A stretch of DNA of 64,000 nt from Aromatoleum toluclasticum ATCC 700605 (GCF_000378245.1 NZ_KB899492.1:186001-250000), one strand, 5' to 3'. Positions 20,995-29,921 are shown, counted from the stretch's first letter. Notes: generated by a model not told the origin, from the letters alone. A program made the numbers and translations.

Positions 20995-21669
20995 TCACGT
21001 GCCCGGCTGGGCCTTGGCGGCGAGCATCGCTTCGTAGAAATTCACGCCGCCGCGCGGGCCGCGCGCGCGGATGATGACGCGGTAATAGAGGTCGAGCGTG
21101 TCCGCCTCGATCGGGGGCACGGTGGAGCCGCTCTTCTTCGCGAAGGCGTCGGCCGCCGCCAGCGCGACCGTTTCGGGATCGACGGTGCACTTGCTGCGGA
21201 TATCCTCGCCATCGGTCAGCACGGGGTCGGACTTGCACTGGCGCTCGATGAGGTACTGGATGCGGTAATCGCCCGTGTCCGCGGCACAATCGGTCGCACG
21301 GCCGTTCTCGTCGATGCAGGGCACGTCGGTCGATTCCCAGATCGCGTCGGAGGCGATCCGGCCGGCGTCCTTGAAGTTCGGCTTGCCCGCGGCATCCTTG
21401 AAGTAGAAGGCGCTGCGGTAGTACGTGCGCCCGATGTAGGCGCCGGACTGCAGCTCCTCGACAGCCCGGTTGACCGCGATATCCCCGGCGTACATCGTCG
21501 CCTGGCGGAATGCCAGGTTGCCCGCGACCAGCGTCCCGGTGTCGGTCGAGCGGATCACCGAGGCTGCGGCAAGGCTCATCAGCACGAGGACGATCAACGC
21601 GATGAGGAGGACCACGCCCGCCTCGTGACGAGCGCGGCGCCAGCGCGCAGGAAAGGCGCGTTCGCTCAT
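20995..21669 (-). CDS. pilX: Type IV pilus minor component PilX
   Basis: 224 residues from the ATG at 21669, which overlaps the pilW stop (ATGA). The N-terminal helix EAGVVLLIALIVLVLMSLAAASVIRS has the PilX/GspK-like hydrophobic pattern, followed by TDTGTLVAGNLAFRQ, typical of PilX_N domains. Six Cys-containing or acidic stretches follow without recognisable catalytic features. It should join the priming complex of minor pilins at the fibre tip, with PilV, PilW, FimT and PilE, and help display PilY1, whose gene starts 29 bases downstream. Confidence 0.88.
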   Translation of the reverse strand: MSERAFPARWRRARHEAGVVLLIALIVLVLMSLAAASVIRSTDTGTLVAGNLAFRQATMYAGDIAVNRAVEELQSGAYIGRTYYRSAFYFKDAAGKPNFKDAGRIASDAIWESTDVPCIDENGRATDCAADTGDYRIQYLIERQCKSDPVLTDGEDIRSKCTVDPETVALAAADAFAKKSGSTVPPIEADTLDLYYRVIIRARGPRGGVNFYEAMLAAKAQPGT

Positions 21670-22919
21670 CGGTTCCATAGCGGATTCCTCAGCGGAACGA
21701 CCGTTTCATGCACCCGGTAGCGGTAGTTCTGCCAGGTCCTGCCGGCCGGCACGGCAGTCCCGCCGAGATTCAGCGTGAGCGTACCGTCGAATACCTGGGG
21801 CGCCTGGGCGGTGACCGTGCTGTTGTCGGGCTCACGGCTGCGGGCGACCATCGCCAGGCGCACGGCCTTCACGCGCTGCAGCTTCTTCAGGTACTCGTCG
21901 CGTTGCGTCGCATTGAAGGCGGCCAACTGGGCGGCGGTAGGGCCATTTTCCCATACTGCGATCTGGTCGCTGCCGTCGGTCGAGATGCCGTACTGGGCCT
22001 TCAGCATCACGATGTCCGCGGCCATCGCGTAGTTCTTGTAGGTGGCCGGGCACGCGGTGCGCAGCGCGACCGGATCGACCTTCTTCGGATCGTAGCGCAG
22101 CAGCGCGCCACAGCCGACGGCATACTGGACGTACTCGAACTCGGGCTTCACCCACCCGGGCGGCATCTTGAAGACCAGCGAGCCCGCGCTGTAGGACACC
22201 GGCCGGGTGTAGGTCGTATTCGGATTGACGGGGTTGAAGTCGTTGACCACGTCGCCCGCGGTGCTGCCGAAATGGACGTTGCAGCCCGCCTTGAAGTTGG
22301 TGCATTGATCGGCCTGGGTCTGCCCGGAGATCTTGGTGACCTTGAAGCGCGTGCACGGGGCCCTGGTTTCGTTCGGCGGCGCCTGGACCACCAGCACCGT
22401 ATCGCCGACGTGGATCTGATCCTCGGACGCAAGGTTCGTGTCGCTGATCTTCATGATGTCGGAGGAGCTGGGCATCTCCTTGACGATCGGCAGGATCTCC
22501 CCGACGTAGAAGTCCGGCGCCCCGACCATGATCTCGACCATGTCCGACGCGGTGGCCGACGCCCCCGATTCGATCCGGACGGGATAATTGAGACTGTAGA
22601 GGTTGCCGTTGTCGGCGGTCACCACGCCCTTGTCGTACAAGTTGAAACCGGGGCACAAATTCGCGAACGAGCCGTTGAAGAGGGCCGCCCCCGCCCCGCG
22701 CAGGTCGCGATCCATCAGCGCCACGGCGACCTGCGCACCCTCCGCTGCGGCATGCCCCGCCCCGGTGATGCGGAACTGCTTGCCGATGGTCGCCACGGAC
22801 GAGGTGATCGCGAGCGTGATGATCAGCCCGACGACGAGGCCGATCATCAGTTCGACCAGCGAAATCCCGCGACTGGAGCGCGACGCGGCGGGTCGGTTTG
22901 CACGCTTGGTACGCTGCAT
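21666..22919 (-). CDS. pilW: Type IV pilus minor pilin PilW
   Basis: 417 residues, ATG 22919. A prepilin-peptidase site, G|ISLVELMIGLVVGL, with the conserved Glu at +5, is followed by a hydrophobic helix and a long Cys-rich globular region (for example CPGF, CTRF, CTNFKAGC). The length fits PilW. It is separated from pilV by two bases and overlaps pilX by four, so the operon is translationally coupled. It should function in the minor pilin priming complex. Confidence 0.88.
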   Translation of the reverse strand: MQRTKRANRPAASRSSRGISLVELMIGLVVGLIITLAITSSVATIGKQFRITGAGHAAAEGAQVAVALMDRDLRGAGAALFNGSFANLCPGFNLYDKGVVTADNGNLYSLNYPVRIESGASATASDMVEIMVGAPDFYVGEILPIVKEMPSSSDIMKISDTNLASEDQIHVGDTVLVVQAPPNETRAPCTRFKVTKISGQTQADQCTNFKAGCNVHFGSTAGDVVNDFNPVNPNTTYTRPVSYSAGSLVFKMPPGWVKPEFEYVQYAVGCGALLRYDPKKVDPVALRTACPATYKNYAMAADIVMLKAQYGISTDGSDQIAVWENGPTAAQLAAFNATQRDEYLKKLQRVKAVRLAMVARSREPDNSTVTAQAPQVFDGTLTLNLGGTAVPAGRTWQNYRYRVHETVVPLRNPLWNR

Positions 22920-22921
22920 GG

Positions 22922-23407
22922 TCACTGCCAGTGGAAGCGGTTGGTAACTTGATGGCGGCGCGGGTCGCGCGTCACGACGCTGCCGTCCTTGTGCTTGTAC
23001 CGCCCGGCCCACTCCAGGGTCACCATCAGGGAGTAGGCCGACACGCCGGCCGGGCGTTCGATGCGGATGCTTGCGTCATCGAACTCAGCACACACCTGCC
23101 GCGTCCACGTGTAGGCCGGATGGGAGGTCGAGATGCCGTCGGTGCAGGTGGTTCGCGTCAGCAGATATTTCTCGGACGGATCCGGCGTGTCGGCGGTGTC
23201 CTTCAGGGCGACCTCGGCGAACAGGCGATTCACGAGCAGGGAGGCGTTCGCGCGGTCGTGCGCTTCGGTGCTCAGCTGGACGGCGCGCGCCTGCATCTCG
23301 ATCAGGCCCAGCGCGCCGACGGAGAACACGAGCAGGGCAACCAGGCCCTCGATCAGGCTGAAGCCGCACTCGCTGCGCGAGCCGACCCGATTCGCGCTCC
23401 TCAGCAT
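22922..23407 (-). CDS. pilV: Type IV pilus minor pilin PilV
   Basis: 161 residues from ATG 23407, overlapping the fimT stop codon (ATGCTGA). It has a prepilin cleavage site CG|FSLIEGLVALLVFSVGALGLIEMQ with Glu at +5, then the conserved QARAVQLSTEAHDRANASLL segment of PilV. The middle contains a Cys pair (TTC and QVC). It should take part in pilus priming with PilW, PilX and PilE. Confidence 0.88.
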   Translation of the reverse strand: MLRSANRVGSRSECGFSLIEGLVALLVFSVGALGLIEMQARAVQLSTEAHDRANASLLVNRLFAEVALKDTADTPDPSEKYLLTRTTCTDGISTSHPAYTWTRQVCAEFDDASIRIERPAGVSAYSLMVTLEWAGRYKHKDGSVVTRDPRRHQVTNRFHWQ

Positions 23408-23913
23408 TTTCTCGAATCGCTCCCCGTCGCGGCGGGATCGCACATCTGCACCAGGCCTCCGCCATGCACCTGTACGCGCAGGCCATTCACGCCCGGCACG
23501 CGCGTAGTGAGATCGATGTCCTCGATACGGGGCGAGGCGGTGTCCACAAGACCGGTCGGCAGGAAGACGACGTTGGTCTGCGACGGATTCGGTGTGATCG
23601 TCACCCCGGCCGCCGAGCTTCCCTTCGCTTCCTGCAGCGTGCTCACGGGACTCACGGTCGCGACCGACCAGTTGCCGCGGCCGTCGGCCAGCGTGAAGCG
23701 CACGGGCTGGTTGCGCCGCAGTGCCTCGGCGCGCGCGAGCTGCAGCCCGGAGACGAGCCCTTCGGCCGTTACCCGGACGCGAAAATTCACGAGGGTCGTC
23801 TCGAAGCTCGGCGCCGCAAGGGACGCCAGTATCGCGAGCACGCCGATGGCGACGAGCGCCTCGACGATGGTGAAACCCTTCTGCCGCCCTGCGTGTCGCC
23901 GTCGCTTCAGCAC
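23401..23913 (-). CDS. fimT: GspH/FimT-family minor pilin
   Basis: 170 residues from a GTG at 23913 that overlaps the stop of the upstream pilin gene (GTGCTGA). The prepilin site KG|FTIVEALVAIGVLAILASLAAPSF is clear. Then comes the FimT signature EGLVSGLQLARAEALRRNQPVRF and a basic C-terminus with a terminal Cys. FimT-type minor pilins contribute to pilus assembly and in some species bind DNA for natural transformation. The presence of comM in this window is compatible with competence, but the link is inference. Confidence 0.85.
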   Translation of the reverse strand: MLKRRRHAGRQKGFTIVEALVAIGVLAILASLAAPSFETTLVNFRVRVTAEGLVSGLQLARAEALRRNQPVRFTLADGRGNWSVATVSPVSTLQEAKGSSAAGVTITPNPSQTNVVFLPTGLVDTASPRIEDIDLTTRVPGVNGLRVQVHGGGLVQMCDPAATGSDSRKC

Positions 23914-24386
23914 GAATCGCCCGCGCGCAGGAGCCAGCAGTCGCGCGGGAGGGAGCTTGCGCCGGGGAAGGCCGTCGTCTGCCGCAGGTTGTCGTGGTTG
24001 ATCGTGAAGGTGAAGCCGGCCATGTTGCGTGACGCCTTGCCGGTCGCCGTCGCGAGGAAGGTCTGGTTGCTGCCGCCGCCGTCGTTGCAGCTGATGGCGA
24101 AGGCGTCCGCGGACGGCGCCGGAACGCCGCAGGCCGAGCCGGTGGAACCGTAGTTGCGGTTGTCCTGGTAGTACTGTTCGAGGCGCATGCGCAGCGTGGC
24201 CAGCTCGTTGATCGCCTCGGAAATGCGGCTGCGCTGGATGTACCCGGTATAGGACGGGATCGCGATCGCAGCGAGGATCGCGACGATCGCGACGGCGATC
24301 AGCAGCTCGATCAGCGTGAAGCCTGCCCCGGCCCCCCGGGCGTTCTCGCGATGGCCCACGTGGGTGCGGAAGGTGTCAGACGTCAT
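23907..24386 (-). CDS. pilE: PilE-type minor type IV pilin
   Basis: 159 residues, ATG 24386. It has a prepilin site AG|FTLIELLIAVAIVAILAAIAIPSYTGYIQRSR, then the TIL-like ELATLRMRLEQYYQDNRNY and a GFTFTINH segment, ending with a Cys pair (DCWLLRAGDSC) that could form a disulfide loop. As the first gene of a pilE-fimT-pilV-pilW-pilX-pilY1 string, it fits the minor pilin PilE rather than the major subunit, though it could be used as either. The Shine-Dalgarno is weak. Confidence 0.82.
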   Translation of the reverse strand: MTSDTFRTHVGHRENARGAGAGFTLIELLIAVAIVAILAAIAIPSYTGYIQRSRISEAINELATLRMRLEQYYQDNRNYGSTGSACGVPAPSADAFAISCNDGGGSNQTFLATATGKASRNMAGFTFTINHDNLRQTTAFPGASSLPRDCWLLRAGDSC

Positions 24387-24625
24387 GCGTGGATGTCCAG
24401 CCGGGATAGCTGCGGATAAACCGGGCGGCACGGACCCGGGTGAAATTCCCCGCGCATGCCCGAACGGATTCTGAACCGATGATATCGGAGGGCGTCACAC
24501 CCCTGAAAAGAATTGTAACAGTATGGAAGATTGGCGAAAAGCTCGACCGGAATGGGTACGCGCTACGCATTTCGGGTACGGGATGCACCCTGCCCGGCGG
24601 ATCTCGAAAGAATGTGCCCGGTGCG
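24387..24625. other. Intergenic region upstream of the minor pilin operon
   Basis: This stretch should hold the pilE promoter (leftward). On the minus strand a TACAAT hexamer near 24515 could be a -10 box, but no convincing -35 or sigma-54 element was found. No open frame with coding character is visible. Confidence 0.4.
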
Positions 24626-24660
24626 CGAAAAACGCGAGGAGGCCCGGCACTCCGGGCCTC
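24626..24660 (-). terminator. Intrinsic terminator of the TsdA-like cytochrome gene
   Basis: GAGGCCCGG (24639-24647) and CCGGGCCTC (24652-24660) form a perfect 9-bp stem with a 4-base loop. On the minus strand a TTTTT run follows at 24628-24632. It lies 34 bases after the cytochrome stop codon. Confidence 0.85.
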
Positions 24661-24693
24661 TCCAAAATATCGCTACCCCGATCGGCGAGCGGG

Positions 24694-25779
24694 CTAATAC
24701 CCGAGCGACTTGCGCGCCTGGCTGAGGGCGTCCGTGATCGGCTGGAACGGGCCGTAGATGTGCTGGCTGCGCGGGAAGGCGGGCGGATTGGCGGGGTCGA
24801 TCGACCATGCGCCGGCCGCGTCCTTGCGCGGCATGGTGAAGTCGTAGCTGGCGTCAACCGCACGCTTGAGCGCGTTCGGCACCCCGTCGGGGCCCACGCC
24901 GACCCAGTCCTCCGTGATGTGGCGCGGGTTGAAGGGGCGCGGCTTCGACAGCAGGTAGGCGGTGACGTCCCACGCATCTTCGGCGGCCATCAGCGTGTTC
25001 GGGTCGAGGGCATTCACCTTGTCGTGCGGCATGTTGCTGTAGACGAAGGCCGCTGCGGTCTGCAGCCGCCCCATGCCGGCCATCAGGCCGTGGCTGTTCG
25101 CCTCCCACAGCGCGGGGTAACGGAAGCGCTTCTCGTCGTCGCGCCACACCCCCGAACCGTCTTCCTGATGGCAACTGCGGCAGCGGTCCTGGTAGATGTT
25201 GGCGCCGCGCGTCGGACTGGCGGCTCGCGACAGGGCTGCGGGCTTGCGGGTCTCCTGGCCCGGCACCTGCTGCCAGGTGTAGCCGGGCTGCAAGCCGGTC
25301 GACAGGAATTCGACGTAGGCGATGAGATCCTTCATCCACTGGCTGTCGGTGGGGATCATCTCGCCCGCGAGCGAGCGCTCGAAGCAGCCGTTGATGCGGA
25401 TCGGCAGGTCGCGTGCGACGTTCTCGCGTGCGCTGAACTTCGGGTCCGCGTATTCGATCGCGGCGACGACCAGCGGCACCGCGTAGGGGCGCGTGCCTTC
25501 GTCCATGTGGCAGTTGCCGCAGGCGAGCTTGTTGCCGACGTAGGGCTTGCCGTTCGCGGCGACGTTTCCGCTTTCGGCGCCGAGATAGCGGTAGGTCGAG
25601 CGGAAGATGTCCTTTCCGCGCGCCGCCGACGTGCCCATCAGGCCGGGGTCCGGAATCTGGTAGGCGGGCGCGTAGAAGGCATTGTAGTCGGCGGGATCGG
25701 TCCCGCTGCCGGCGAGCGCGCCTGCGGTTGCGGCGCCGAGGGCGAGTCCGAAGAGGACGCGCAGGGTGCGATGTGACAT
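24694..25779 (-). CDS. Dihaem c-type cytochrome, TsdA-like (thiosulfate dehydrogenase family)
   Basis: 361 residues from ATG 25779 (GGAGG upstream), with a signal peptide. There are two CxxCH haem sites: CGNCH (87-91) and CRSCH (200-204). Around the first site, LACGNCHMDEGTRP is followed by RINGCFERSLAGE with Cys132, and then PTDSQWMKDLIAYVEFLSTG. This matches the TsdA pattern in which a Cys residue is the distal haem ligand at the active site. TsdA enzymes oxidise thiosulfate to tetrathionate or the reverse. The remaining sequence is less TsdA-like, so the substrate is uncertain. The gene is monocistronic with its own terminator. Confidence 0.78.
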   Translation of the reverse strand: MSHRTLRVLFGLALGAATAGALAGSGTDPADYNAFYAPAYQIPDPGLMGTSAARGKDIFRSTYRYLGAESGNVAANGKPYVGNKLACGNCHMDEGTRPYAVPLVVAAIEYADPKFSARENVARDLPIRINGCFERSLAGEMIPTDSQWMKDLIAYVEFLSTGLQPGYTWQQVPGQETRKPAALSRAASPTRGANIYQDRCRSCHQEDGSGVWRDDEKRFRYPALWEANSHGLMAGMGRLQTAAAFVYSNMPHDKVNALDPNTLMAAEDAWDVTAYLLSKPRPFNPRHITEDWVGVGPDGVPNALKRAVDASYDFTMPRKDAAGAWSIDPANPPAFPRSQHIYGPFQPITDALSQARKSLGY

Positions 25780-26202
25780 GTCGGTATTCCTCCGGTTGTC
25801 GAACGCTGGAGCCGGGGCCGCCTGCATTGGCCGCGGCGCGGGTGTTGCCCTATGTACCCGCGCAGGCTACGCGCCCCGATCCGGTGAAAAAATCCAGACG
25901 ATGGAGTGCAGGACTAGATGAATGACTCTATTGACAGGGTCATCACACTTTGCTTGCGAAAGCTGCGCTTGCCGCGCGCGTGCGCCGGCGGACGGGCGAT
26001 CGGGCGGTCGGATCCGCACCGCCGCCATGCGCCTTGCGCTTTCCCGCACGGGTGCTAGCGTGAAGCATCGGTGCCCGCGCGAGCGTGTACCGGCGGTCCG
26101 CCGTGCGCAATCATCACGGCGGCTCTCTCACTGGGGGCCAGCCCCGGGACCGGACGCAGAATCCGGAATGAGCTGCGGCCTCCGTTTCGGCAGCAGATCA
26201 TC
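25780..26202. other. Intergenic region between the divergent cytochrome and VOC genes
   Basis: It should contain promoters in both directions. A TTGACA hexamer occurs at 25931-25936 without a good -10 at standard spacing, and a TTGCGC/TAGCGT pair occurs around 26035-26060. Neither is convincing. The open frames inside it (for example 25922-26206, plus strand) have the Arg/Ser/Ala-rich composition of noncoding high-GC frames. Confidence 0.4.
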
Positions 26203-26571
26203 ATGACCACACCCCGACTCGGATTGAAACGCGTGAAGGTCGTCGCGCTCGCTGTGCGCGACCTTGCGCGCGCAATCAGCTTCTATGGCGAAACGCTCGG
26301 ACTGCCCCCGGCCAGCGAAGGCGGCCGGCAGGTCGGTTTCGAACTCGGCGGCACCGTGCTGATGCTGAAGGACGACTGGTACGGCACGCCGACCGCGGAG
26401 CCGAATCCGCGCATCACGCTGGAGTGCGCGGACGCGCGCGCACTGGAAGCCGCCCTGCGCGGACACGACGTGAACATATCGGATGCCGTCGAGCTCTACG
26501 ACGGCGCCCACTACATCGGCGCCTTCCTCGACAGCGAGGGCAACAAGCTGTGGTTCTGCTCGCCCAAGTAG
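26203..26571 (+). CDS. VOC/glyoxalase-superfamily protein
   Basis: 122 residues from ATG 26203, giving two beta-alpha-beta-beta-beta modules. The first has VVALAVRDLARAISFYGETLGLP; the second ends YIGAFLDSEGNKLWFCSPK. The usual metal-binding His on the first strand is replaced (VALAV), and the final acidic ligand is Asp or absent, so it may bind a small molecule without metal chemistry. It is convergent with the hydrolase gene, 21 bases apart. Confidence 0.85.
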   Translation: MTTPRLGLKRVKVVALAVRDLARAISFYGETLGLPPASEGGRQVGFELGGTVLMLKDDWYGTPTAEPNPRITLECADARALEAALRGHDVNISDAVELYDGAHYIGAFLDSEGNKLWFCSPK

Positions 26572-26592
26572 TGCCCCGTCCGCCGCCCGCGC

Positions 26593-27429
26593 TCAGTCTT
26601 CGCTGTCGATGAAGTCGAGCACGTCCCGTGCGAAGCGCTCGCGCTGCCACAGGTGCGGCGCATGGTCGACGTCTTCGTAGATGTGCAGCAGCGCATTGGG
26701 GATGTTGTCGCGCACGTAGTGGGCGGTGCGGGTGTGGTAGAAATTGCTCGCTCCGCCATAGACCAGCAGCGAGGGGACGTCGATCCTTTCCAGCACGTCG
26801 CGGTAGTCGGCCGCGGCGAGGCTGGACCAGCAGTCGATCAGCGGCTGCGGCGCCATCTCGCGCAGGCGCTGGCGCGCAAGCGTCATCCCTTCGCCGTTCT
26901 CCACGTACTTGCGCCGCGCACGCTCGTTGAGGCTCTGGCCGACCAGGCGCAGCACGCCTTCGGCGAAGTCTTCCTGCAGCGAGCGCACGAAAGCGGCGTT
27001 GCGCGCGGCGTCGAAGTCGGCGTAGATGCCCCAGCGCCAGTGCTCGTCGGTGAGGATGCGCGGCGACTGGTCGATGATCACGAGCTTGCGCAGGCGGTCG
27101 CAGCCGAAATCGCGGATGTATTGCCACAGCGTCAGCGCGCCCATCGAATGGCCGATGACGACCGCGTCGCGCAGCTTCCAGTGCTCGAGCATCTGCTCCA
27201 GGTCGCGCGCCATGCGCGCCGCGCTCACGGGGGTGTGCGCGTGCGGGGCATGGCCGCCGTGCCCGCGCGCATCCCAGCGGTACACGCGATGGCGCGCGGC
27301 GAAGGCCTCTATGAAGGGGCTCCAGTCGCGGTGGCTCGCCGTCCAGCCGTGCAGCAGCACGAGCGGCGCCCCCTCGCCTTCGATCTTCACGTGGATGTGT
27401 TCGCCGTCGTCGGCGAGAAAATGGCTCAT
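26593..27429 (-). CDS. Alpha/beta-fold hydrolase
   Basis: 278 residues from ATG 27429 (an alternative ATG at 27441 would add four residues). It has an oxyanion motif LHGWTASHRDW (26 onward), nucleophile elbow GHSMG with Ser95, and a C-terminal His in DVDHAPHLW (His256). The expected acid after strand 7 is not obvious: the segment reads VYGGASNFYHTR, with Asn or Ser where Asp is usual. The catalytic triad may therefore use another acid (for example Asp120 after strand 6) or be incomplete. Substrate unknown; no operon partner. Confidence 0.85.
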   Translation of the reverse strand: MSHFLADDGEHIHVKIEGEGAPLVLLHGWTASHRDWSPFIEAFAARHRVYRWDARGHGGHAPHAHTPVSAARMARDLEQMLEHWKLRDAVVIGHSMGALTLWQYIRDFGCDRLRKLVIIDQSPRILTDEHWRWGIYADFDAARNAAFVRSLQEDFAEGVLRLVGQSLNERARRKYVENGEGMTLARQRLREMAPQPLIDCWSSLAAADYRDVLERIDVPSLLVYGGASNFYHTRTAHYVRDNIPNALLHIYEDVDHAPHLWQRERFARDVLDFIDSED

Positions 27430-27519
27430 TGCGTGGATCATCGCGCTACCCGCTGCCGGTGTGTGTTGCACCGCAGTATAAACGGTGACCGTGCCGCGAC
27501 TGGCGGCCGGCGGCACGGA

Positions 27520-28116
27520 TCAGCCGGCGAACGGGGCAGCCATCATCAGGTGGCGTGGGCGCAGGGGACTCGACGGAACACGCGGAAACGCCGGAAAGCC
27601 GATAGATCCGCCCATTACCGGCCCGTCGGGCGCGAAGATGTAGGTGCGGCTCGTGCGCACGACCTTGCCGTCGATGAAGTGCACGTTGAAATAGGTGTAG
27701 ATGCCCGGTCCGTCGTTCTCGATGTTCCAGTCCCACACTTCCTCGCCGCTCAGGCGGAAGAATTCGACCGTGCGGTGAGTGCCGAGCAGGCGCGACACCT
27801 GCTCGCGCGTCATGCCACGCTCGACGCGCGTGAGGTTCTCGAAGGACAGCGCATTTTCCTGCCGCAACACGGCCCCCGAGGCATCGACGGTCACCATCAG
27901 CGTGACGTGACCGAAGGGTTGCGTCGGGTATTCCAGCGTGCGCGTGCCGTCCTCGTTCTGCCAGCGCCGCGCCGGCTCGCCATGCACGGCAATGGCCTCG
28001 GCTTCGCTCGCCACCGGACGGAAGCCCCCCACCTGCGCGCAGCCGGCAACCAGCGCCGCCACCACGAGCAGCATGGCGATGCGGCTCCGTCCTGCCTTCG
28101 TTGCAGCCCTTGTCAC
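27520..28116 (-). CDS. SmpA/OmlA (BamE-like) lipoprotein 1
   Basis: 198 residues from a GTG at 28116, 4 bases after the stop of the upstream paralogue, with GAGG just before it. The signal ends in a lipobox, LVAGC. The mature part has two BamE-like half-domains: the first with GEPARRWQNEDGTRTLEYPTQPFG, the second with LTRVERGMTREQVSRLLG and EEVWDWN, the helix-turn-strand pattern of SmpA/OmlA proteins. It is too different from BamE to be called that. It probably sits in the outer membrane facing the periplasm. Confidence 0.78.
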   Translation of the reverse strand: MTRAATKAGRSRIAMLLVVAALVAGCAQVGGFRPVASEAEAIAVHGEPARRWQNEDGTRTLEYPTQPFGHVTLMVTVDASGAVLRQENALSFENLTRVERGMTREQVSRLLGTHRTVEFFRLSGEEVWDWNIENDGPGIYTYFNVHFIDGKVVRTSRTYIFAPDGPVMGGSIGFPAFPRVPSSPLRPRHLMMAAPFAG

Positions 28117-28120
28117 GACC

Positions 28121-28606
28121 TCACCCCCGCAGTTCGACATACCGGCTCGTGCGCGCGACACGCGCGTCATCGTTGAAATGCACCAGGAAGAACACCGGAT
28201 CGCCCGAACCCTCCTTGCCGACGCGCCAGCCCCACACGGTTTCCTTCGCGAGTTCGAAACGCTCGCGCGTGCCCGGCGCGCCCAGGATGCGCCGCACTTC
28301 GTCCCCGGTCATGCCTCTTTGGATGCGCCCGAAGTTGTTTTCGTTCAGCACCTGATCGACCTTGCGCAGCACATCGTCGGTGCCGATCGTGATCATGAAG
28401 CACTCCGTGCCCATGGGCTGGCGCGTGTATTCCCACGTCACCGAGCCGTCATCGTTGTGCCATTCCATCTGCGGCGGGCCGAAGCGCTGGCGCACGTCGG
28501 CGGCGGTCGACACGCCCGGCTCCAGCTCCTTCAAATTGAAGTGATCGCATGCGGCGAGCCCCAGCGCCGCAAGCAGGCTGCACAACAGGGCGAACAGGCG
28601 ATTCAT
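28121..28606 (-). CDS. SmpA/OmlA (BamE-like) lipoprotein 2
   Basis: 161 residues from ATG 28606 with a lipobox LAAC in CSLLAALGLAAC. It repeats the domain plan of the next gene: LEPGVSTAADVRQRFGPPQMEWHNDDGSVTWEYTRQPMG, then FGRIQRGMTGDEVRRILGAPG and ETVWGWRV. Both proteins end in a similar VARTSR(Y/T)Y strand. The two genes are tandem paralogues in one transcript. It may be a periplasmic envelope-assembly or stress factor; the partner is unknown. Confidence 0.78.
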   Translation of the reverse strand: MNRLFALLCSLLAALGLAACDHFNLKELEPGVSTAADVRQRFGPPQMEWHNDDGSVTWEYTRQPMGTECFMITIGTDDVLRKVDQVLNENNFGRIQRGMTGDEVRRILGAPGTRERFELAKETVWGWRVGKEGSGDPVFFLVHFNDDARVARTSRYVELRG

Positions 28607-28746
28607 CGGGCACATTCTCCTCAAAGGTGACGGGCAGCCACATTATGTCGGCGCACGCCGGGCGTGGGCTAGAATCGCACCATACCGGGGCGCGGCACAA
28701 TCGCGAACCGGCCCCTGTCCGCATACAACGCTTCGGAGAACGGTTC

Positions 28747-29859
28747 ATGAAGAAGACCCTGATCGCCCTCGCACTCGTCACCGCCGGCCTGTCGGCCGCC
28801 CACGCCCAGACCGTCGTCAAGATCGGCCACGCCGGCCCGCTTACCGGCCCGATCGCCCATATCGGCAAGGACGGAGAAAACGGCGTACGCCTCGCGATCG
28901 AAGACGCCAACACCAAGGGCACCACGATCGGTGGCCAGAAGGTCAAGTTCGAACTCGTCAGCGAGGACGACCAGGCCGACCCGCGCACGGCGACCACCGT
29001 CGCGCAGCGCCTGACCGACGCCGGCGTCAAGGGCGTGGTCGGCCACGTGACCTCGGGCGCCTCGATCCCCGCCTCGCGCATCTACGAACAGGCCGGTGTC
29101 CCCGTTATCACCCCGTCCTCGACCAGCCCGAAGCTCACCCAGCAGGGCTACAAGGTGACGTTCCGCGTCATCGCCAACGACCTGCAGCAGGGCGCGGCGA
29201 TGGCCAAGTATGCGAACAAGCTCGGCGCGAAGAAGATCGCGATCATCGACGACCGCACCGCCTACGGCCAGGGCCTCGCCGACGCCTTCGCCGAGAGCCT
29301 GAAGAAGGAAGGCCTGCAGGTCGTGGGCCGCGAGTTCACGACCGACAAGGCGACCGACTTCACCGCGATCCTCACCAAGCTCAAAGCCAAGCAGCCCGAC
29401 GCCGTGTTCTTCGGCGGCATGGACGCTCAGTCCGCACCGATGCTGCGCCAGATGCGGCAGCTGGGCATCGCCGCGAAGTTCCTCGGCGGCGACGGCACCT
29501 GCACGGGCGAGATGATCAAACTCGCCGGCGACGCGATCAGCGGCGACACCTACTGCACGCAGGCCGGCATCCCGATGGACAAGATGCCGGGCGGCGGCGC
29601 GTTCAACAAGCGCTTCAAGGAAGTCTACAAGGGCGACGTGCAGCTCTATGCGCCGTACAACTATGACGCTGCAATGGCGCTGATCGAGGCGATGAAGGCC
29701 GCCGGCTCGGTCGAACCTGCGAAGTACCTGCCCGCACTGCAGAAGCTCAACATGCAGGGCGTGACCGGCAAGATCGCCTTCGACAAGAACGGCGACATCC
29801 TCGACGCCGGCGTGACGCTGTACCGCTTCCAGGGCGGCAAGTGGGAAGCACTGAATTGA
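28747..29859 (+). CDS. Branched-chain amino acid-type ABC transporter binding protein 1
   Basis: 370 residues from ATG 28747 (GGAG upstream). A signal peptide (LIALALVTAGLSAAHAQ) is followed by a type I periplasmic-binding fold: VKIGHAGPLTGPIAHIGKDGENGVRLAIED, IYEQAGVPVITPSSTSPKLT and IDDRTAYGQGLAD. It should deliver Leu/Ile/Val or a related ligand to the LivHMGF complex encoded downstream. It is strongly similar to the next gene product, so duplication is likely; the ligands may differ. A terminator follows. Confidence 0.9.
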   Translation: MKKTLIALALVTAGLSAAHAQTVVKIGHAGPLTGPIAHIGKDGENGVRLAIEDANTKGTTIGGQKVKFELVSEDDQADPRTATTVAQRLTDAGVKGVVGHVTSGASIPASRIYEQAGVPVITPSSTSPKLTQQGYKVTFRVIANDLQQGAAMAKYANKLGAKKIAIIDDRTAYGQGLADAFAESLKKEGLQVVGREFTTDKATDFTAILTKLKAKQPDAVFFGGMDAQSAPMLRQMRQLGIAAKFLGGDGTCTGEMIKLAGDAISGDTYCTQAGIPMDKMPGGGAFNKRFKEVYKGDVQLYAPYNYDAAMALIEAMKAAGSVEPAKYLPALQKLNMQGVTGKIAFDKNGDILDAGVTLYRFQGGKWEALN

Positions 29860-29921
29860 TGGCGTGAAGCGCCCGCCGCGCACCACGGCCGTGCGGCAGG
29901 CGGACGAAGATGAACTGGATC

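Noticed and set aside
25922-26206. A 94-codon frame upstream of the VOC gene
   Set aside because: No ribosome site and Arg/Ser-rich composition; probably noncoding.
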